A stretch of DNA of 64,000 nucleotides, from positions 1-64,000 of the IMG/VR virus record IMGVR_UViG_3300030104_005071, one strand, 5' to 3'. Source of the stretch: a virus. Both the position numbers and the translations under genes were made by a program. The notes under the pieces were generated by a model that searched no databases, had not been told where the DNA came from, and saw only the letters and a list, made by a program, of their open reading frames with translations. Shown here piece after piece: positions 1 through 8,129 of this stretch (positions are counted from its first letter, which is position 1; each line of letters opens with the position of its first letter).

Positions 1-1
1 T

Positions 2-658
2 CAGGTAAAACCAGGGCTGACTAAAGCGGCACAAAACGCCACAACCGTTCATGTATCAGAGGATATTGCAGAAAATGATATTCTTTGTGTGATCGGTATG
101 AGTGGTAGTTTTATGTCTGTTGCTAAGGCGGATTACTCGAATAAGTCGCATACGGGTCCATTTTATGTCGCTAATTACGCGGCTTCCGCAGATTATATTG
201 GACCTGTTGCTGTCGACGAAAAGATTGTTACCGCTAACACTAGTGTTGCATCTGGGGTCTTGGGCTCTGCGGTTCTTTTGGGTGATACTGCCGGTAAATT
301 AAGAGGCAATTATGGTACAGGTGGGTGGGCGAGTGCTACTGGAACCGCTGCCGTTCGTGCGGGCCCGAAAATGGGTACGGTCATTAAAGTTGGTGACGCC
401 GACAACGGTAAGATTTTGTTGCGTCCTTCAGATGCCGACACAAGCTGGGAAGGTGTAATTACGGCTAGTAGTGGTACGACCCTGACTGCTACCGGGTTTA
501 CTGCTAGTCACACCCAAGCAACAATAAGCACGCAATTTAAAACAAACAATGGTGGTCGACATGTACTCAGCGCCGTCATATCAGCCGGGACTCTCACGAT
601 TACTCTGAATGGTGCCCTGACCGGAGCGTCGACGCTTTGGTACAAAGTTAGCGTGTAG
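2..658 (+). CDS. C-terminal part of a virion decoration-like protein (5' end outside window)
   Basis: The frame is open from the first codon at the left edge, so the true start lies outside the window. About 218 residues are visible, rich in Gly, Ala, Ser, Thr and Val, with no charged clusters and alternating hydrophobic residues typical of beta-sheet phage structural proteins. Segments such as VDEKIVTANTSVASG and KVGDADNGKILLRPSDA resemble the repetitive small beta domains of capsid decoration proteins; this is inference from composition. It is followed at once by a terminator and faces the leftward virion block, so it ends a rightward unit. It may be a second decoration or fibre protein. 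No catalytic motif is seen. Confidence 0.6.
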   Translation, partial: QVKPGLTKAAQNATTVHVSEDIAENDILCVIGMSGSFMSVAKADYSNKSHTGPFYVANYAASADYIGPVAVDEKIVTANTSVASGVLGSAVLLGDTAGKLRGNYGTGGWASATGTAAVRAGPKMGTVIKVGDADNGKILLRPSDADTSWEGVITASSGTTLTATGFTASHTQATISTQFKTNNGGRHVLSAVISAGTLTITLNGALTGASTLWYKVSV

Positions 659-669
659 ACAAAAGAAAA

Positions 670-705
670 CCCCCGGTAGCTTAGGCCATCGGGGGTTTTT
701 TATTT
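670..705. terminator. Bidirectional rho-independent terminator between convergent virion units
   Basis: An 11-bp stem CCCCCGGTAGC/GCCATCGGGGG with one wobble and one mismatch closes a TTAG loop. It is preceded by an A-rich run and followed by a T run, so it can end transcription from both sides. It lies between the stop codons of two convergent genes, exactly where such an element is needed. Confidence 0.85.
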
Positions 706-1654
706 ATGAGTTACGGATCATATCAGCTTCGCGTTGACCCTCTCGCTTCAGTGCCTTCATCATTTCGTCGAATGATTTAGGGTTCCCACCTTCTGTAGCA
801 GCCGCTGCATCGGGCTTCATATTCATGAGCTTCATACCTTCGGGTACTGGCTCAGGCTCGGGTACGGGTTCTGGTTCTGGTTCCGGCTCAGGTTGAGGTG
901 TGGGGTAGATGCCGCGAGTCATCTTGATTGCTTGGTCGACCCCAAAGCCGCCCTTCCACGCCATGAGAAAAGCTTCGAAGGCTTCATCGTTTTCGTATAC
1001 GTCAGACGCATTGCTGATCATGTACTCTTCGATGTTTGTTACTTCTTGCTCGGTCAGTGCTTCTTCGAATTGATCGATGTGATATTGAAGCTCTCTGTGT
1101 TGAGCAATAGCTTGATCTCGTGCAGAGGTAGCCCTTTCAAGCTCAGAACCGTAAGATTGTTTAGACTTTTCGTGTTCCATTTCAGCGCGTTCACGAAGTG
1201 TTTCGAGTGCGGCTTTATGGGCGACTTTAAGGTTTTCAATCTCTCGTTGTTTTTCACGCATTGGGTCCACGTCTCCGTGAAGCCATTGCATTGCTTTTAG
1301 CTCGTGCTCTTTTGCTTTTTCGTATACCCTGTCAGCTTCTTTCCGTTGACGAGACAACTCATCAAACTTCTTTTGATACCCACGGGCCCAGTTTTGGTAC
1401 TTTGTTTCAAACCCGCGAAGCATCGAGCCACGCATATTTTCGTCGAGGCTGTTGAACCACTGCTCTTGCTTCAAGCTTTCAAGCTCCCCGTTCCAATCAA
1501 AGACCTCTGGTGCGGCCTCCAAGGGTGCCTCATTACTTTCTGCCTGTGCCGCTTCTACTGGCTCAGACGAAACCTCTGAGGGTTCTGACTCCGCAGATGT
1601 CTCCGCGACGTCAGTCTGCCCACCTTCAACAGCTTCGTTGTCCTCTTCCCACAT
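704..1654 (-). CDS. Putative capsid scaffolding-like coiled-coil protein
   Basis: 316 residues. Residues 1-50 are strongly acidic, about 80-215 form a long charged coiled coil (KFDELSRQRKEADRVYEKAK and following), then comes a Pro-Glu repeat tract near 255-275 and a short basic C-terminal helix ending in KREGQREADMIRNS. An acidic head, helical middle and small basic tail is the usual build of phage scaffolding proteins, whose basic tail binds the capsid protein; that function is inferred. It is the last gene of the leftward block that also holds portal and large terminase. The ATG has an AAGG-like site and lies 3 nt from the stop of the preceding gene. A tail chaperone or internal protein remains possible. 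Confidence 0.55.
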   Translation of the reverse strand: MWEEDNEAVEGGQTDVAETSAESEPSEVSSEPVEAAQAESNEAPLEAAPEVFDWNGELESLKQEQWFNSLDENMRGSMLRGFETKYQNWARGYQKKFDELSRQRKEADRVYEKAKEHELKAMQWLHGDVDPMREKQREIENLKVAHKAALETLRERAEMEHEKSKQSYGSELERATSARDQAIAQHRELQYHIDQFEEALTEQEVTNIEEYMISNASDVYENDEAFEAFLMAWKGGFGVDQAIKMTRGIYPTPQPEPEPEPEPVPEPEPVPEGMKLMNMKPDAAAATEGGNPKSFDEMMKALKREGQREADMIRNS

Positions 1655-1656
1655 AC

Positions 1657-2136
1657 TTACATACCTTCTGGCGGCATCATGTCACCTGGAGGCATCCCCA
1701 TTGGGCCCCCAGCCATTTGTTCTTCCGCAGGTGGCCCACCCATTGCACCGCCTTGACCACGGGCTGCGACCATCTCAAGCTGCATGAGAACGTCAAAATC
1801 TTCTGCAATCATATCGGCTAACTCTTGGGGCGTCTTGCCAGCAAGGTTAGGAATTTCTTGTGCTGCATCGTATAGAGATTGGGCTCTTTCTTCTGTCGCA
1901 CCAAGCTCTTCAGTAAGAGGCGAAAGGTCAATACCTTCAGTTGCTTCAGCTTCTTCAAGCTCACCTTCTTGTTGCTCCATAGCACCAGCTTCAGCCATGT
2001 CAGCCCCTTCCATTGCGTTTGGTGCGTCGGGAGCGCCTTCAGCCATAGCTTCTGCATCTGCTTGATCAAGCAGTTGCTTTAGTACGTCTTTTTGCTTTGC
2101 GTCTTCTTCGGGAGATACTGATTGTTCTTCGGCCAT
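1657..2136 (-). CDS. Acidic hypothetical virion-block protein, Met/Gly/Pro-rich tail
   Basis: 159 residues, not recognised. The N-terminal two thirds are acidic and helical (AEDAKQ to MAEAGAMEQQEGELEEAEAT), the middle carries a short folded stretch around EEIPNLAGKTPQELADMI, and the last 35 residues are a flexible Gly-Pro-Met tail. The composition echoes the N-terminus of the next, scaffold-like gene, so it could be a scaffold partner or an accessory of the capsid. An AGGA site precedes the ATG. Confidence 0.6.
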   Translation of the reverse strand: MAEEQSVSPEEDAKQKDVLKQLLDQADAEAMAEGAPDAPNAMEGADMAEAGAMEQQEGELEEAEATEGIDLSPLTEELGATEERAQSLYDAAQEIPNLAGKTPQELADMIAEDFDVLMQLEMVAARGQGGAMGGPPAEEQMAGGPMGMPPGDMMPPEGM

Positions 2137-2180
2137 GGAATCATCCTATTTACATAGCGGTAATATTACCACTAAGGTTA

Positions 2181-2435
2181 TTATTTTTGTTGTGTGTATT
2201 CCTGAAAAAGATCAGGTCTCATTAGTTCAAAAGCAGGATTGACTCCGATTGAACGAATAAATTTATTTGGTACGGTAATTCTTTCTCCACTAGCTCTATC
2301 TTCAATTACCTTCGCATCTCTAAGCGTATCGTCTTTCACTTCTCGTAGTGATCGATTTTTCTGGCCCGAGATTAAATTCGCGTATTCAACAAGCTCTACG
2401 TCAGATAGTAGGCTTCTTTGACTTGGGTCAGGCAT
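2181..2435 (-). CDS. Small hypothetical protein
   Basis: 84 residues, mixed charge, no recognisable domain. The sequence begins MPDPSQRSLLSDVELVEYA and contains a segment rich in Arg/Lys/Glu (REVKDDTLRDAKVIEDR). A clear AGGAG precedes the ATG. It lies between the 495-residue protein and the acidic protein in the leftward virion block, so a structural or assembly role is plausible but unsupported. Confidence 0.65.
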   Translation of the reverse strand: MPDPSQRSLLSDVELVEYANLISGQKNRSLREVKDDTLRDAKVIEDRASGERITVPNKFIRSIGVNPAFELMRPDLFQEYTQQK

Positions 2436-2444
2436 AACAACTCC

Positions 2445-3932
2445 TTAGAATCTACGACCTGGCCGACCCATTGCTGGTTCGGGTTCAGGTGCCTGCTCTT
2501 TTTGTTCTGGAAGGACAGTAGTGTCTAAGCCACGAGACTTTCTAATCCCTGTGACGTGGTCAAATGCTTCTTTCGACAGCACATCTTGATTAAACAAGGC
2601 TGATGCTAAAGGATAGTCGTCTTCTGCAAGTCGAATACGTGTAGCCTCGTTTAACTCTCGTGAGTCTAAAGGCTTATCCAGTAAGCGAGAAGCGTTACCT
2701 AAAGTATTTGCGAGTGGGATGTCGAATGTTCCTGTTCCCGGCTCTTTTCCGATTCCAGTTTCAAACATCATTTCGTATGGTCCTGCTAAGGCCAGCATAG
2801 CCAAATCTGTTGGGTCTGGAATAACCGTAGCCGCCGCAGCACCACTCTTAATTGCGCCTTTCATAAACTCGGGCCGTCTACGGACCAAGGTTTTCGCTAC
2901 CTGGCGCTGGTCTAAATACCTCTTAGCGTTGTCTAAGCCCATCTCGATTTTCTTACCGAAGTCATCTGCGACCATCTTTCGGTACTGATCTTCGAATTGA
3001 ATTCGTTTTGCTTCGTCGTATCTAGGCTTATTGGCCTGACGATTACGTTTATCCTTCTCATAAGCCTCGTCGAAAGCACGAACGTGTCGTTTCCCTGACT
3101 CTTGTGATACGTCATATTGTTTCATTCGAGCGGCCACTCTTTCGTCAAAAGAGCGCGAAGGATCATTGATAATTTTATCTAGTTCGCGCAATTCGTTAAC
3201 GGCCTGGAAATCACTGGACTGAAAATTAATAAAATCTTCAAGATAGGTACTCGGTTTTCCGTATTCTGTATTGAATCGAGCCATGCCTACTCTTCCTTCG
3301 GAACGACTCGTTCTATTAGGCGCTACTTCGTCTAAGATGTTGCCTAATGCGTCTATCCGTGCGGCCCTTTCTTTGGGGTCCATCGTTTTAACAACGTCTG
3401 GATTGTTGAGGTTTTCAAACTCTTGCATCAATGGCACGGTTCCCTCGGTAACGTAATCAAACAATTCCCCCAAATTCGGGTTCGACTTACCCGGCGTCTT
3501 CATGTGATCGCGAAAACGACTGCGGCCTTTGTAGTCCAATGGCTGATGTGCACCACTAGGCGCAAACTCAGGAACATACAAGTCTTGTGACTTTAACGCT
3601 GTCTGAACACGTCGTTTACCTGCGGAAGTTTCGCTTGCAGCCTGTCGTTGTTCGGGGCTACCAAACCCACCCTCTACCTCTGGAATGTCAGGGGGGTCTT
3701 GAGCGATAAAAGGTGACGGATCATCAACATCAGCTTCAAACAGAGCTTGTTGGAAGTCTAATTTTTGTTTGACCTTATCTGCGCCAAGTTTTGCGCCGTA
3801 GTATCCAGCGGCACCGGCAGAAGCACCGGCTGCACCAATCGCGGCAGCATCTGTAGCGTCCAGAGCTTGTGTCTGCTCCTTACGCTTCATCTCGTTGATT
3901 ATTTCTTGTGGTTCGTTGTTGCCTTTTTGCAT
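2445..3932 (-). CDS. Hypothetical virion-associated protein
   Basis: 495 residues. A Gly/Ala-rich segment at about 28-48 (AAAIGAAGASAGAAGYYGAK) could insert in or cross a membrane; the rest is hydrophilic and largely helical with many Arg and Asp residues, and a second Ala/Gly-rich patch occurs near 360-395. This pattern resembles ejected or minor capsid proteins, but no family is recognised. Its start codon overlaps the stop of the upstream gene as TAATG, making it part of a translationally coupled chain that starts at the portal. Confidence 0.65.
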   Translation of the reverse strand: MQKGNNEPQEIINEMKRKEQTQALDATDAAAIGAAGASAGAAGYYGAKLGADKVKQKLDFQQALFEADVDDPSPFIAQDPPDIPEVEGGFGSPEQRQAASETSAGKRRVQTALKSQDLYVPEFAPSGAHQPLDYKGRSRFRDHMKTPGKSNPNLGELFDYVTEGTVPLMQEFENLNNPDVVKTMDPKERAARIDALGNILDEVAPNRTSRSEGRVGMARFNTEYGKPSTYLEDFINFQSSDFQAVNELRELDKIINDPSRSFDERVAARMKQYDVSQESGKRHVRAFDEAYEKDKRNRQANKPRYDEAKRIQFEDQYRKMVADDFGKKIEMGLDNAKRYLDQRQVAKTLVRRRPEFMKGAIKSGAAAATVIPDPTDLAMLALAGPYEMMFETGIGKEPGTGTFDIPLANTLGNASRLLDKPLDSRELNEATRIRLAEDDYPLASALFNQDVLSKEAFDHVTGIRKSRGLDTTVLPEQKEQAPEPEPAMGRPGRRF

Positions 3933-4393
3933 TACTTATTTCCTACTAATTGTGCAGCACTTTTAGTTTCCTTGCGACCTTCAGCGGCAAGTCGCTTGTC
4001 ATGAGTAGAGATCTCTTTGAGAATCTTATCATTCAAGCCCTTAGCTTTCTTCCGTTGCCAGCTACCGTGCCTGATTGTATCAAGTCTTTCAGCTTTTTGT
4101 GAGGCACTTTCGCCTTCAATGTTGATTCGTTTGTTCGGGAATCGTTCTTGAATTGTAGCCATGCACCGATCGTAGTCTTCTTTGGTTTCGGCTTTGCCGA
4201 GAACGCCGAAGTCGACTGCGGCGAATGACCCTGGTCCTTGACCATGGATAGCGTAACGTAGTCCGCGAAAACTCATTTTCCGTTTGCTGCCGCACTCAGG
4301 GCAGTCTGGTGGTCCTTCTGAGGTACGATAGAACACCTCGTACTCAAAAAAGTCACACCCCGTACACTCGAGATTATTTTCTTTAAAGCTCAT
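3932..4393 (-). CDS. Zinc-ribbon protein
   Basis: 153 residues. The N-terminus holds CTGC and CPEC about 25 residues apart (C10/C13 and C33/C36), a classic rubredoxin-type zinc ribbon like that of FmdB-family regulators. The remainder is basic and helical with a Lys-rich tail. Such proteins usually bind nucleic acid or protein partners; in this setting it may assist head assembly or regulate late genes, which is inference. It overlaps both neighbours by ATGA/TAATG junctions. Confidence 0.7.
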   Translation of the reverse strand: MSFKENNLECTGCDFFEYEVFYRTSEGPPDCPECGSKRKMSFRGLRYAIHGQGPGSFAAVDFGVLGKAETKEDYDRCMATIQERFPNKRINIEGESASQKAERLDTIRHGSWQRKKAKGLNDKILKEISTHDKRLAAEGRKETKSAAQLVGNK

Positions 4394-4677
4394 CGTTTAC
4401 GTCGCCCCCCAAGCGGTATCGTGTACTTAACAGAAGCAGACTTTTCGTCGCCTATTGGATCAACATCAAACTTTAATGACCCCGCTGATCCAAGATTAAC
4501 CTTACCTTTGTAGATCTCTTTAAGAACGTCTTTTAGGGCTAGTTTTCGTTTCTTCAAAACTTCTGGAGCGATAGTGTTTTGAGTGTTGAACGGTTGAATA
4601 GTTTCTTCCGTTTCGTCCTCTTTTTCCTCGGTTTCTTCGTCCTCTTCCGCCTTTTTCTTTTTTTCTTCGTCGCTCAT
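4390..4677 (-). CDS. Small hypothetical protein with Glu/Lys-rich N-terminus
   Basis: 95 residues. Residues 1-28 are a run of Glu, Lys and Asp, probably disordered; residues 45-90 look folded (LKDVLKEIYKGKVNLGSAG, then beta strands) and the chain ends GGRRKR. No family recognised. ATGA overlaps on both sides tie its translation to its neighbours. Confidence 0.65.
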   Translation of the reverse strand: MSDEEKKKKAEEDEETEEKEDETEETIQPFNTQNTIAPEVLKKRKLALKDVLKEIYKGKVNLGSAGSLKFDVDPIGDEKSASVKYTIPLGGRRKR

Positions 4678-4889
4678 TTTTTCTTCCCTGATTTAATGGG
4701 GATTCGAAGATTCGTTGAAGCACTTAGTTGCTTACCGTTGGTGTACTCTTTTGGTAGCTTTGGTTCACCGGCAGGTAGGACATGAGTTGCTGGTGCTACT
4801 TCGACACCACGAATTTTCTTAAGCTTTTCGTGCAGAGTCGTTCGAAGTGCTTGCCGTTTTTGACCTGGACTAAAATCAGTAAGTTTCAT
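4674..4889 (-). CDS. Small basic hypothetical protein
   Basis: 71 residues, strongly basic (MKLTDFSPGQKRQALRTTLH, ending KSGKKK). No known domain. It is one of five consecutive short basic proteins downstream of the portal gene and overlaps both neighbours by an ATGA junction. DNA or capsid binding is a guess from charge alone. Confidence 0.65.
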   Translation of the reverse strand: MKLTDFSPGQKRQALRTTLHEKLKKIRGVEVAPATHVLPAGEPKLPKEYTNGKQLSASTNLRIPIKSGKKK

Positions 4890-5125
4890 CGTTTCTTTCC
4901 TTTGTGCAAACCGTGTTTGGCGTGTTGCTTTCCTTCTCGAGTAGCTTTTCTTTTAGCTCTTGTTGCCGCAGCTAATTTTGATCGTTTTGTTGCCTTAATG
5001 GTAGCTTCAGGAGCATAGACCTCACCAGTTGCTTTTGGTCCTTGAACACTGGGCTTACCAGAAGGTGTACGCCATTTTTGTTTTGTCCAAGTCTTTAGCG
5101 ACTGCTGTGGTTTCTTCAAAGCCAT
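4886..5125 (-). CDS. Small basic protein of a type common in marine phages
   Basis: 79 residues. The motif SLKTWTKQKWRTPSGKPS, followed by a basic helix and a His/Lys-rich tail, resembles a short conserved phage protein I recall from marine phages (a DUF5872-like group; the family number is from memory and unsure). High Lys/Arg content suggests nucleic acid binding. Start overlaps the previous stop as TAATG. Confidence 0.7.
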   Translation of the reverse strand: MALKKPQQSLKTWTKQKWRTPSGKPSVQGPKATGEVYAPEATIKATKRSKLAAATRAKRKATREGKQHAKHGLHKGKKR

Positions 5126-5310
5126 TAGTCTTTGTATCCCCCGCCAGCACGTTTGTAAGCGGCAGCAAGTAGTTGAGCTTTACGCGCTGACCATTGACCA
5201 GGTTTTCCACCCTTGCTTCCAGATTTAATCCGAGAGAATTGTTTCTTACGCATCGTAGGCTTGGTGTAATTACCTGCTTCGTTTACCTTACTTTTCTTTT
5301 TTTCGGCCAT
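5125..5310 (-). CDS. Small basic protein of a type common in marine phages
   Basis: 61 residues from MAEKKKSK. This start is chosen because its ATG overlaps the stop of the upstream gene (TAATG), matching all other junctions in the block; a start 15 codons earlier would run into that gene. The motif GQWSARKAQLLAAAYKRAGG plus the ending GYKD resembles a family seen beside portals in marine podovirus-like genomes. Function unknown; net charge is strongly positive. Confidence 0.72.
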   Translation of the reverse strand: MAEKKKSKVNEAGNYTKPTMRKKQFSRIKSGSKGGKPGQWSARKAQLLAAAYKRAGGGYKD

Positions 5311-5726
5311 TAGGCTGCTCCTGCCCAGATAATACAGACTCTTTGAGACGCACACTTAAAGTCCAAAGCAGAGCAGTATCCTAAGTCGCCCGCATTTACC
5401 GCAGCTTCGGGGTCACCTTCGTCTCCAATACCCATTTCAATGCACTCTTTCATACTGTCCGATGTGTCAAAAAAACTACAGTTACCGCAACGCATAGTCA
5501 TTACGTTTTCGACGGTGTCATTGAAACGATCAGCATAACGTTGCCAGAATTCTTGATTGCCTCCTTCGGCATCAAGTCCAGGATTAGCTGGCCCGTACTC
5601 TTTCGTGTCCAGTGCATTTTGACGATTGTCTAAGTTTAGCTCTACGTTTTGAGTAGCTGCTGGGCAGGAGTCAGACTTCTGTGCTCCACGTCTCATTTCG
5701 TCCATCATGTCGTCGTATTCAGCCAT
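5310..5726 (-). CDS. Cysteine-rich small protein, possible metal binding
   Basis: 138 residues from MAEYDD; the start overlaps the upstream stop, so the eight residues before it are excluded. The C-terminal half has CGNC, then C, C, C and C spaced through MKECIEMGIGDEGD, GYCSALDFKCASQRVC. This spacing resembles small cysteine proteins found near portals of marine phages and suggests a zinc or iron-sulphur site; that is inference. The N-terminal half is hydrophilic and acidic. Confidence 0.7.
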   Translation of the reverse strand: MAEYDDMMDEMRRGAQKSDSCPAATQNVELNLDNRQNALDTKEYGPANPGLDAEGGNQEFWQRYADRFNDTVENVMTMRCGNCSFFDTSDSMKECIEMGIGDEGDPEAAVNAGDLGYCSALDFKCASQRVCIIWAGAA

Positions 5727-6034
5727 TACCATTTCACCTTGTCTGCCCAATACGCAGCACTCAATTTTCCTTTAGCAATGTTCTTGCGGTGTCGAGACTT
5801 AAAGCTTTTGCGTTTCTTCTTCATGCGATCAGACTCGCCCGACTTTGGTTTACCTGCGGTGCTTGCGCCTTGCTCACCAAACCGAATCAACTTGAGTTGA
5901 CTGCCTTCTTGAGCCAGCACGATGTGACTTTTTGTTGGGTGTTTAGGTGTACGTTTAGGTTTATTCACGCCTTCAAGGTTGTGTTTCTTGAGTAAGGACG
6001 CTTTACGTATCTTATCGCGTTTAGATAGTGCCAT
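5726..6034 (-). CDS. Small basic protein, widespread marine-phage type
   Basis: 102 residues, highly basic. Features: HNLEGVNKPKRTPKHPTKSH, RFGEQGASTAGKPK, and a C-terminal KSFKSRHRKNIAKGKLSAAY block ending WADKVKW. I recognise this pattern as a recurrent protein directly downstream of portal genes in marine phages, where no function is established. It sits immediately after the portal with a TAATG overlap. Likely a virion or DNA-binding component. Confidence 0.75.
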   Translation of the reverse strand: MALSKRDKIRKASLLKKHNLEGVNKPKRTPKHPTKSHIVLAQEGSQLKLIRFGEQGASTAGKPKSGESDRMKKKRKSFKSRHRKNIAKGKLSAAYWADKVKW

Positions 6035-7821
6035 TACGCGTCACCGCTTCGAATGGGTGCGCCCCCACCCGCAGGTAATGCCGCTTCAGGTATAGGTATG
6101 TCGACGCCTGTTTTCTCTGCGATAGCATCTTTAAGTGCTTTGACTTGTTCGACGGGCATACTTTCCATAGCGGCAGCTAATTCAGCAGCTTTCTGAGCCT
6201 CAATGAATGGTTTACCACCAGCAGCGCCACCCATTGCGGCTTGTTGTTCTGCTTGTATCATTGCTTGTTGCGCCTCTGCTTCTTCTTGAGCCATAGCTTC
6301 AAGCTCAGCTTCAGGGATAATGATTCGTCTTGAGAGACCCATACCCGATATGATTTCTTCGGTAAGTTTCCGCATATCGACATTTGGATTCTCTGCGAGG
6401 AATGGAATCATCTGAAGCAGACTTTCGATCATTACGCTTGGGTTCTTTCGAAGTGGGTTGTATGACACCATTTCGAAGTCCATTTGGACATCTCTTAAGT
6501 CTTTGTGCGCCAATTCCGACCAGCGACGATCACCCGCGATACGAACGAGACGAGGTTCACGCATATACTTTTTACTGAGGTAAAAAGCTTTTCGCGCAAC
6601 GTCTTCGATGGCGTCGTTAAGGTGTCCTTCTCTTGTAGCGAGTCGGGTTCGCATTTGGGCGTCAATGATTGCCATTTCTGTTGCGGTTCGAGCACCGACA
6701 ACCTGTCCTCTGGCGGCTTCAGCAAGTGCTGAAATAAAAGCAGCATCGTCTTCCTGGCGGGCAACAAATTCTTGTACGCCTGCGGGGTTTTGTGGTTGGG
6801 GCATCTCGTAAAACAGAGTTGCCAATGTCCGTAAACTTTCACTGTTTGATGGGTTGATACCGATAAAAGACCCGGCGCTAGCTTCTACCGCTTTGTTCAA
6901 GTCTTCTTCGGTGATTCGACCTGAGTCGTAGAGTACTCGGGGAATCTGAAGATACGTGATTTGCTTCATGTGAGTGAGCAGATCATTAATTGTTTCTTGT
7001 TGCTTAAGAACAAGTTGTACTTCGCTGAGACCCAAACAATCAATACCCGACTGGTTGAGGCTGAACATTGAGTATGGAATGTAGTCAATCTTATCTTCGA
7101 ACACCACAGCATCAGCTTGCTTGACGTAGTGTTGAATCAATCCGCGTTCACGATCGTAGTATTCATAGATTGTCACCCATTGAAACGCATCACGGACTTG
7201 TTGTGTGTTGCTTTGTTGGGTTCTGTCCATCAACCATTTTGGGTATCGATCAGGTTCGACACTTTCGACTAATTCAGCTTTGTACAGACCAGAACGGACT
7301 CGTTCTTTAAACTCAGCAAACGGAATAACTGTAGCTTCAATCCAATATCGAATGTCGTCTGGATCTCTTGCTGTAAGGTCGAAGAATACCGTAGACGGGT
7401 TTACGGCACGAATAATTGGTACATCTCGTTTTGCGTCCCAACCAGTCTTAAAGATTCCGCGTTTACAAAGAACGGCGTCAATCAACGCCGTTGATGCTTT
7501 GCGTCGAAACTTGTTGTTTCTAAAGATGTACTCAAGTAGTCCAGTAATCGAGCCTGCGGCATCTTGCGATTTAGGTGTTCGTGCGACGGCAGCAACAGAT
7601 GGGTTGGGTCCAAGTAGGGCGCTTACAGCGGTATCAGCAATTGCGTAGATTAAATTCTTCGAACACAGAAAAGCATCCATCCGAGAAGAACCGAGATCTG
7701 AATCTGAGCTATTAAAGAAATCGCCACGGTAGTATCTACGCGCCTTGTCAAACTGAGTCTTCTCAGACCGTTTGTAATAGTCGAGATGACGATCAATCAA
7801 TTTTGATAGTTTGGATGACAT
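6034..7821 (-). CDS. Portal protein
   Basis: 595 residues, a typical length for podovirus-like portals. The protein forms the dodecameric ring at one capsid vertex through which DNA is packaged and ejected. The N-terminal part (DYYKRSEKTQFDKARRYYRG), the central beta wing with VNPSTVFFDLTARDPDDIRY, and the stem/clip-like helices (QLVLKQQETINDLLTHMKQI, then ATEMAIIDAQMRTRLATR) follow the portal pattern. The C-terminus (about 500-590) is Ala/Gln/Glu-rich and probably a barrel-like helix with a flexible tail. It lies two genes downstream of the large terminase and heads the chain of small overlapping genes. Confidence 0.9.
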   Translation of the reverse strand: MSSKLSKLIDRHLDYYKRSEKTQFDKARRYYRGDFFNSSDSDLGSSRMDAFLCSKNLIYAIADTAVSALLGPNPSVAAVARTPKSQDAAGSITGLLEYIFRNNKFRRKASTALIDAVLCKRGIFKTGWDAKRDVPIIRAVNPSTVFFDLTARDPDDIRYWIEATVIPFAEFKERVRSGLYKAELVESVEPDRYPKWLMDRTQQSNTQQVRDAFQWVTIYEYYDRERGLIQHYVKQADAVVFEDKIDYIPYSMFSLNQSGIDCLGLSEVQLVLKQQETINDLLTHMKQITYLQIPRVLYDSGRITEEDLNKAVEASAGSFIGINPSNSESLRTLATLFYEMPQPQNPAGVQEFVARQEDDAAFISALAEAARGQVVGARTATEMAIIDAQMRTRLATREGHLNDAIEDVARKAFYLSKKYMREPRLVRIAGDRRWSELAHKDLRDVQMDFEMVSYNPLRKNPSVMIESLLQMIPFLAENPNVDMRKLTEEIISGMGLSRRIIIPEAELEAMAQEEAEAQQAMIQAEQQAAMGGAAGGKPFIEAQKAAELAAAMESMPVEQVKALKDAIAEKTGVDIPIPEAALPAGGGAPIRSGDA

Positions 7822-7842
7822 ACCTAAACCTTGTGTCGATTA

Positions 7843-8127
7843 CTAATCTTTCTTCGTACCGTCTTTGTTAAAGAATCCACGAACCACAGCAGACTGATCG
7901 TAGACTTTCTGAAACTTCTCTAACGCTTCGCCCTCAAGTGGTATGCTAGTATCTCTCGCAGTCTTAGCTCCACCTTCTCTAATTTTGTCTTCGGCGTTTG
8001 CTAAAGGCTTAGCGTCTGCAACAACGTCACCTGTTTTGGGGGGTACTGTTTTCGGCTGAAAAGTGCTTCTGTCAGAATCCTTTTTAGCTGGCTCAGCCTT
8101 TGATTGTTGATCGTATGTGTTCGCCAT
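7843..8127 (-). CDS. Small hydrophilic protein between terminase and portal
   Basis: 94 residues from MANTYDQQ. This ATG has a GGAG site and starts 3 nt after the terminase stop; an earlier in-frame start would overlap terminase. The chain is Lys/Asp/Pro-rich, probably disordered up to residue 60, then folded around EGEALEKFQKVYDQSAVV. No family is recognised. Position suggests an assembly or head-completion role. Confidence 0.65.
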   Translation of the reverse strand: MANTYDQQSKAEPAKKDSDRSTFQPKTVPPKTGDVVADAKPLANAEDKIREGGAKTARDTSIPLEGEALEKFQKVYDQSAVVRGFFNKDGTKKD

Positions 8128-8129
8128 TA

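Noticed and set aside
840-895. Short tandem DNA repeat (ggttctggttctgg type)
   Set aside because: It merely encodes the Pro-Glu repeat tract of the scaffold-like protein; no sign of a separate element.
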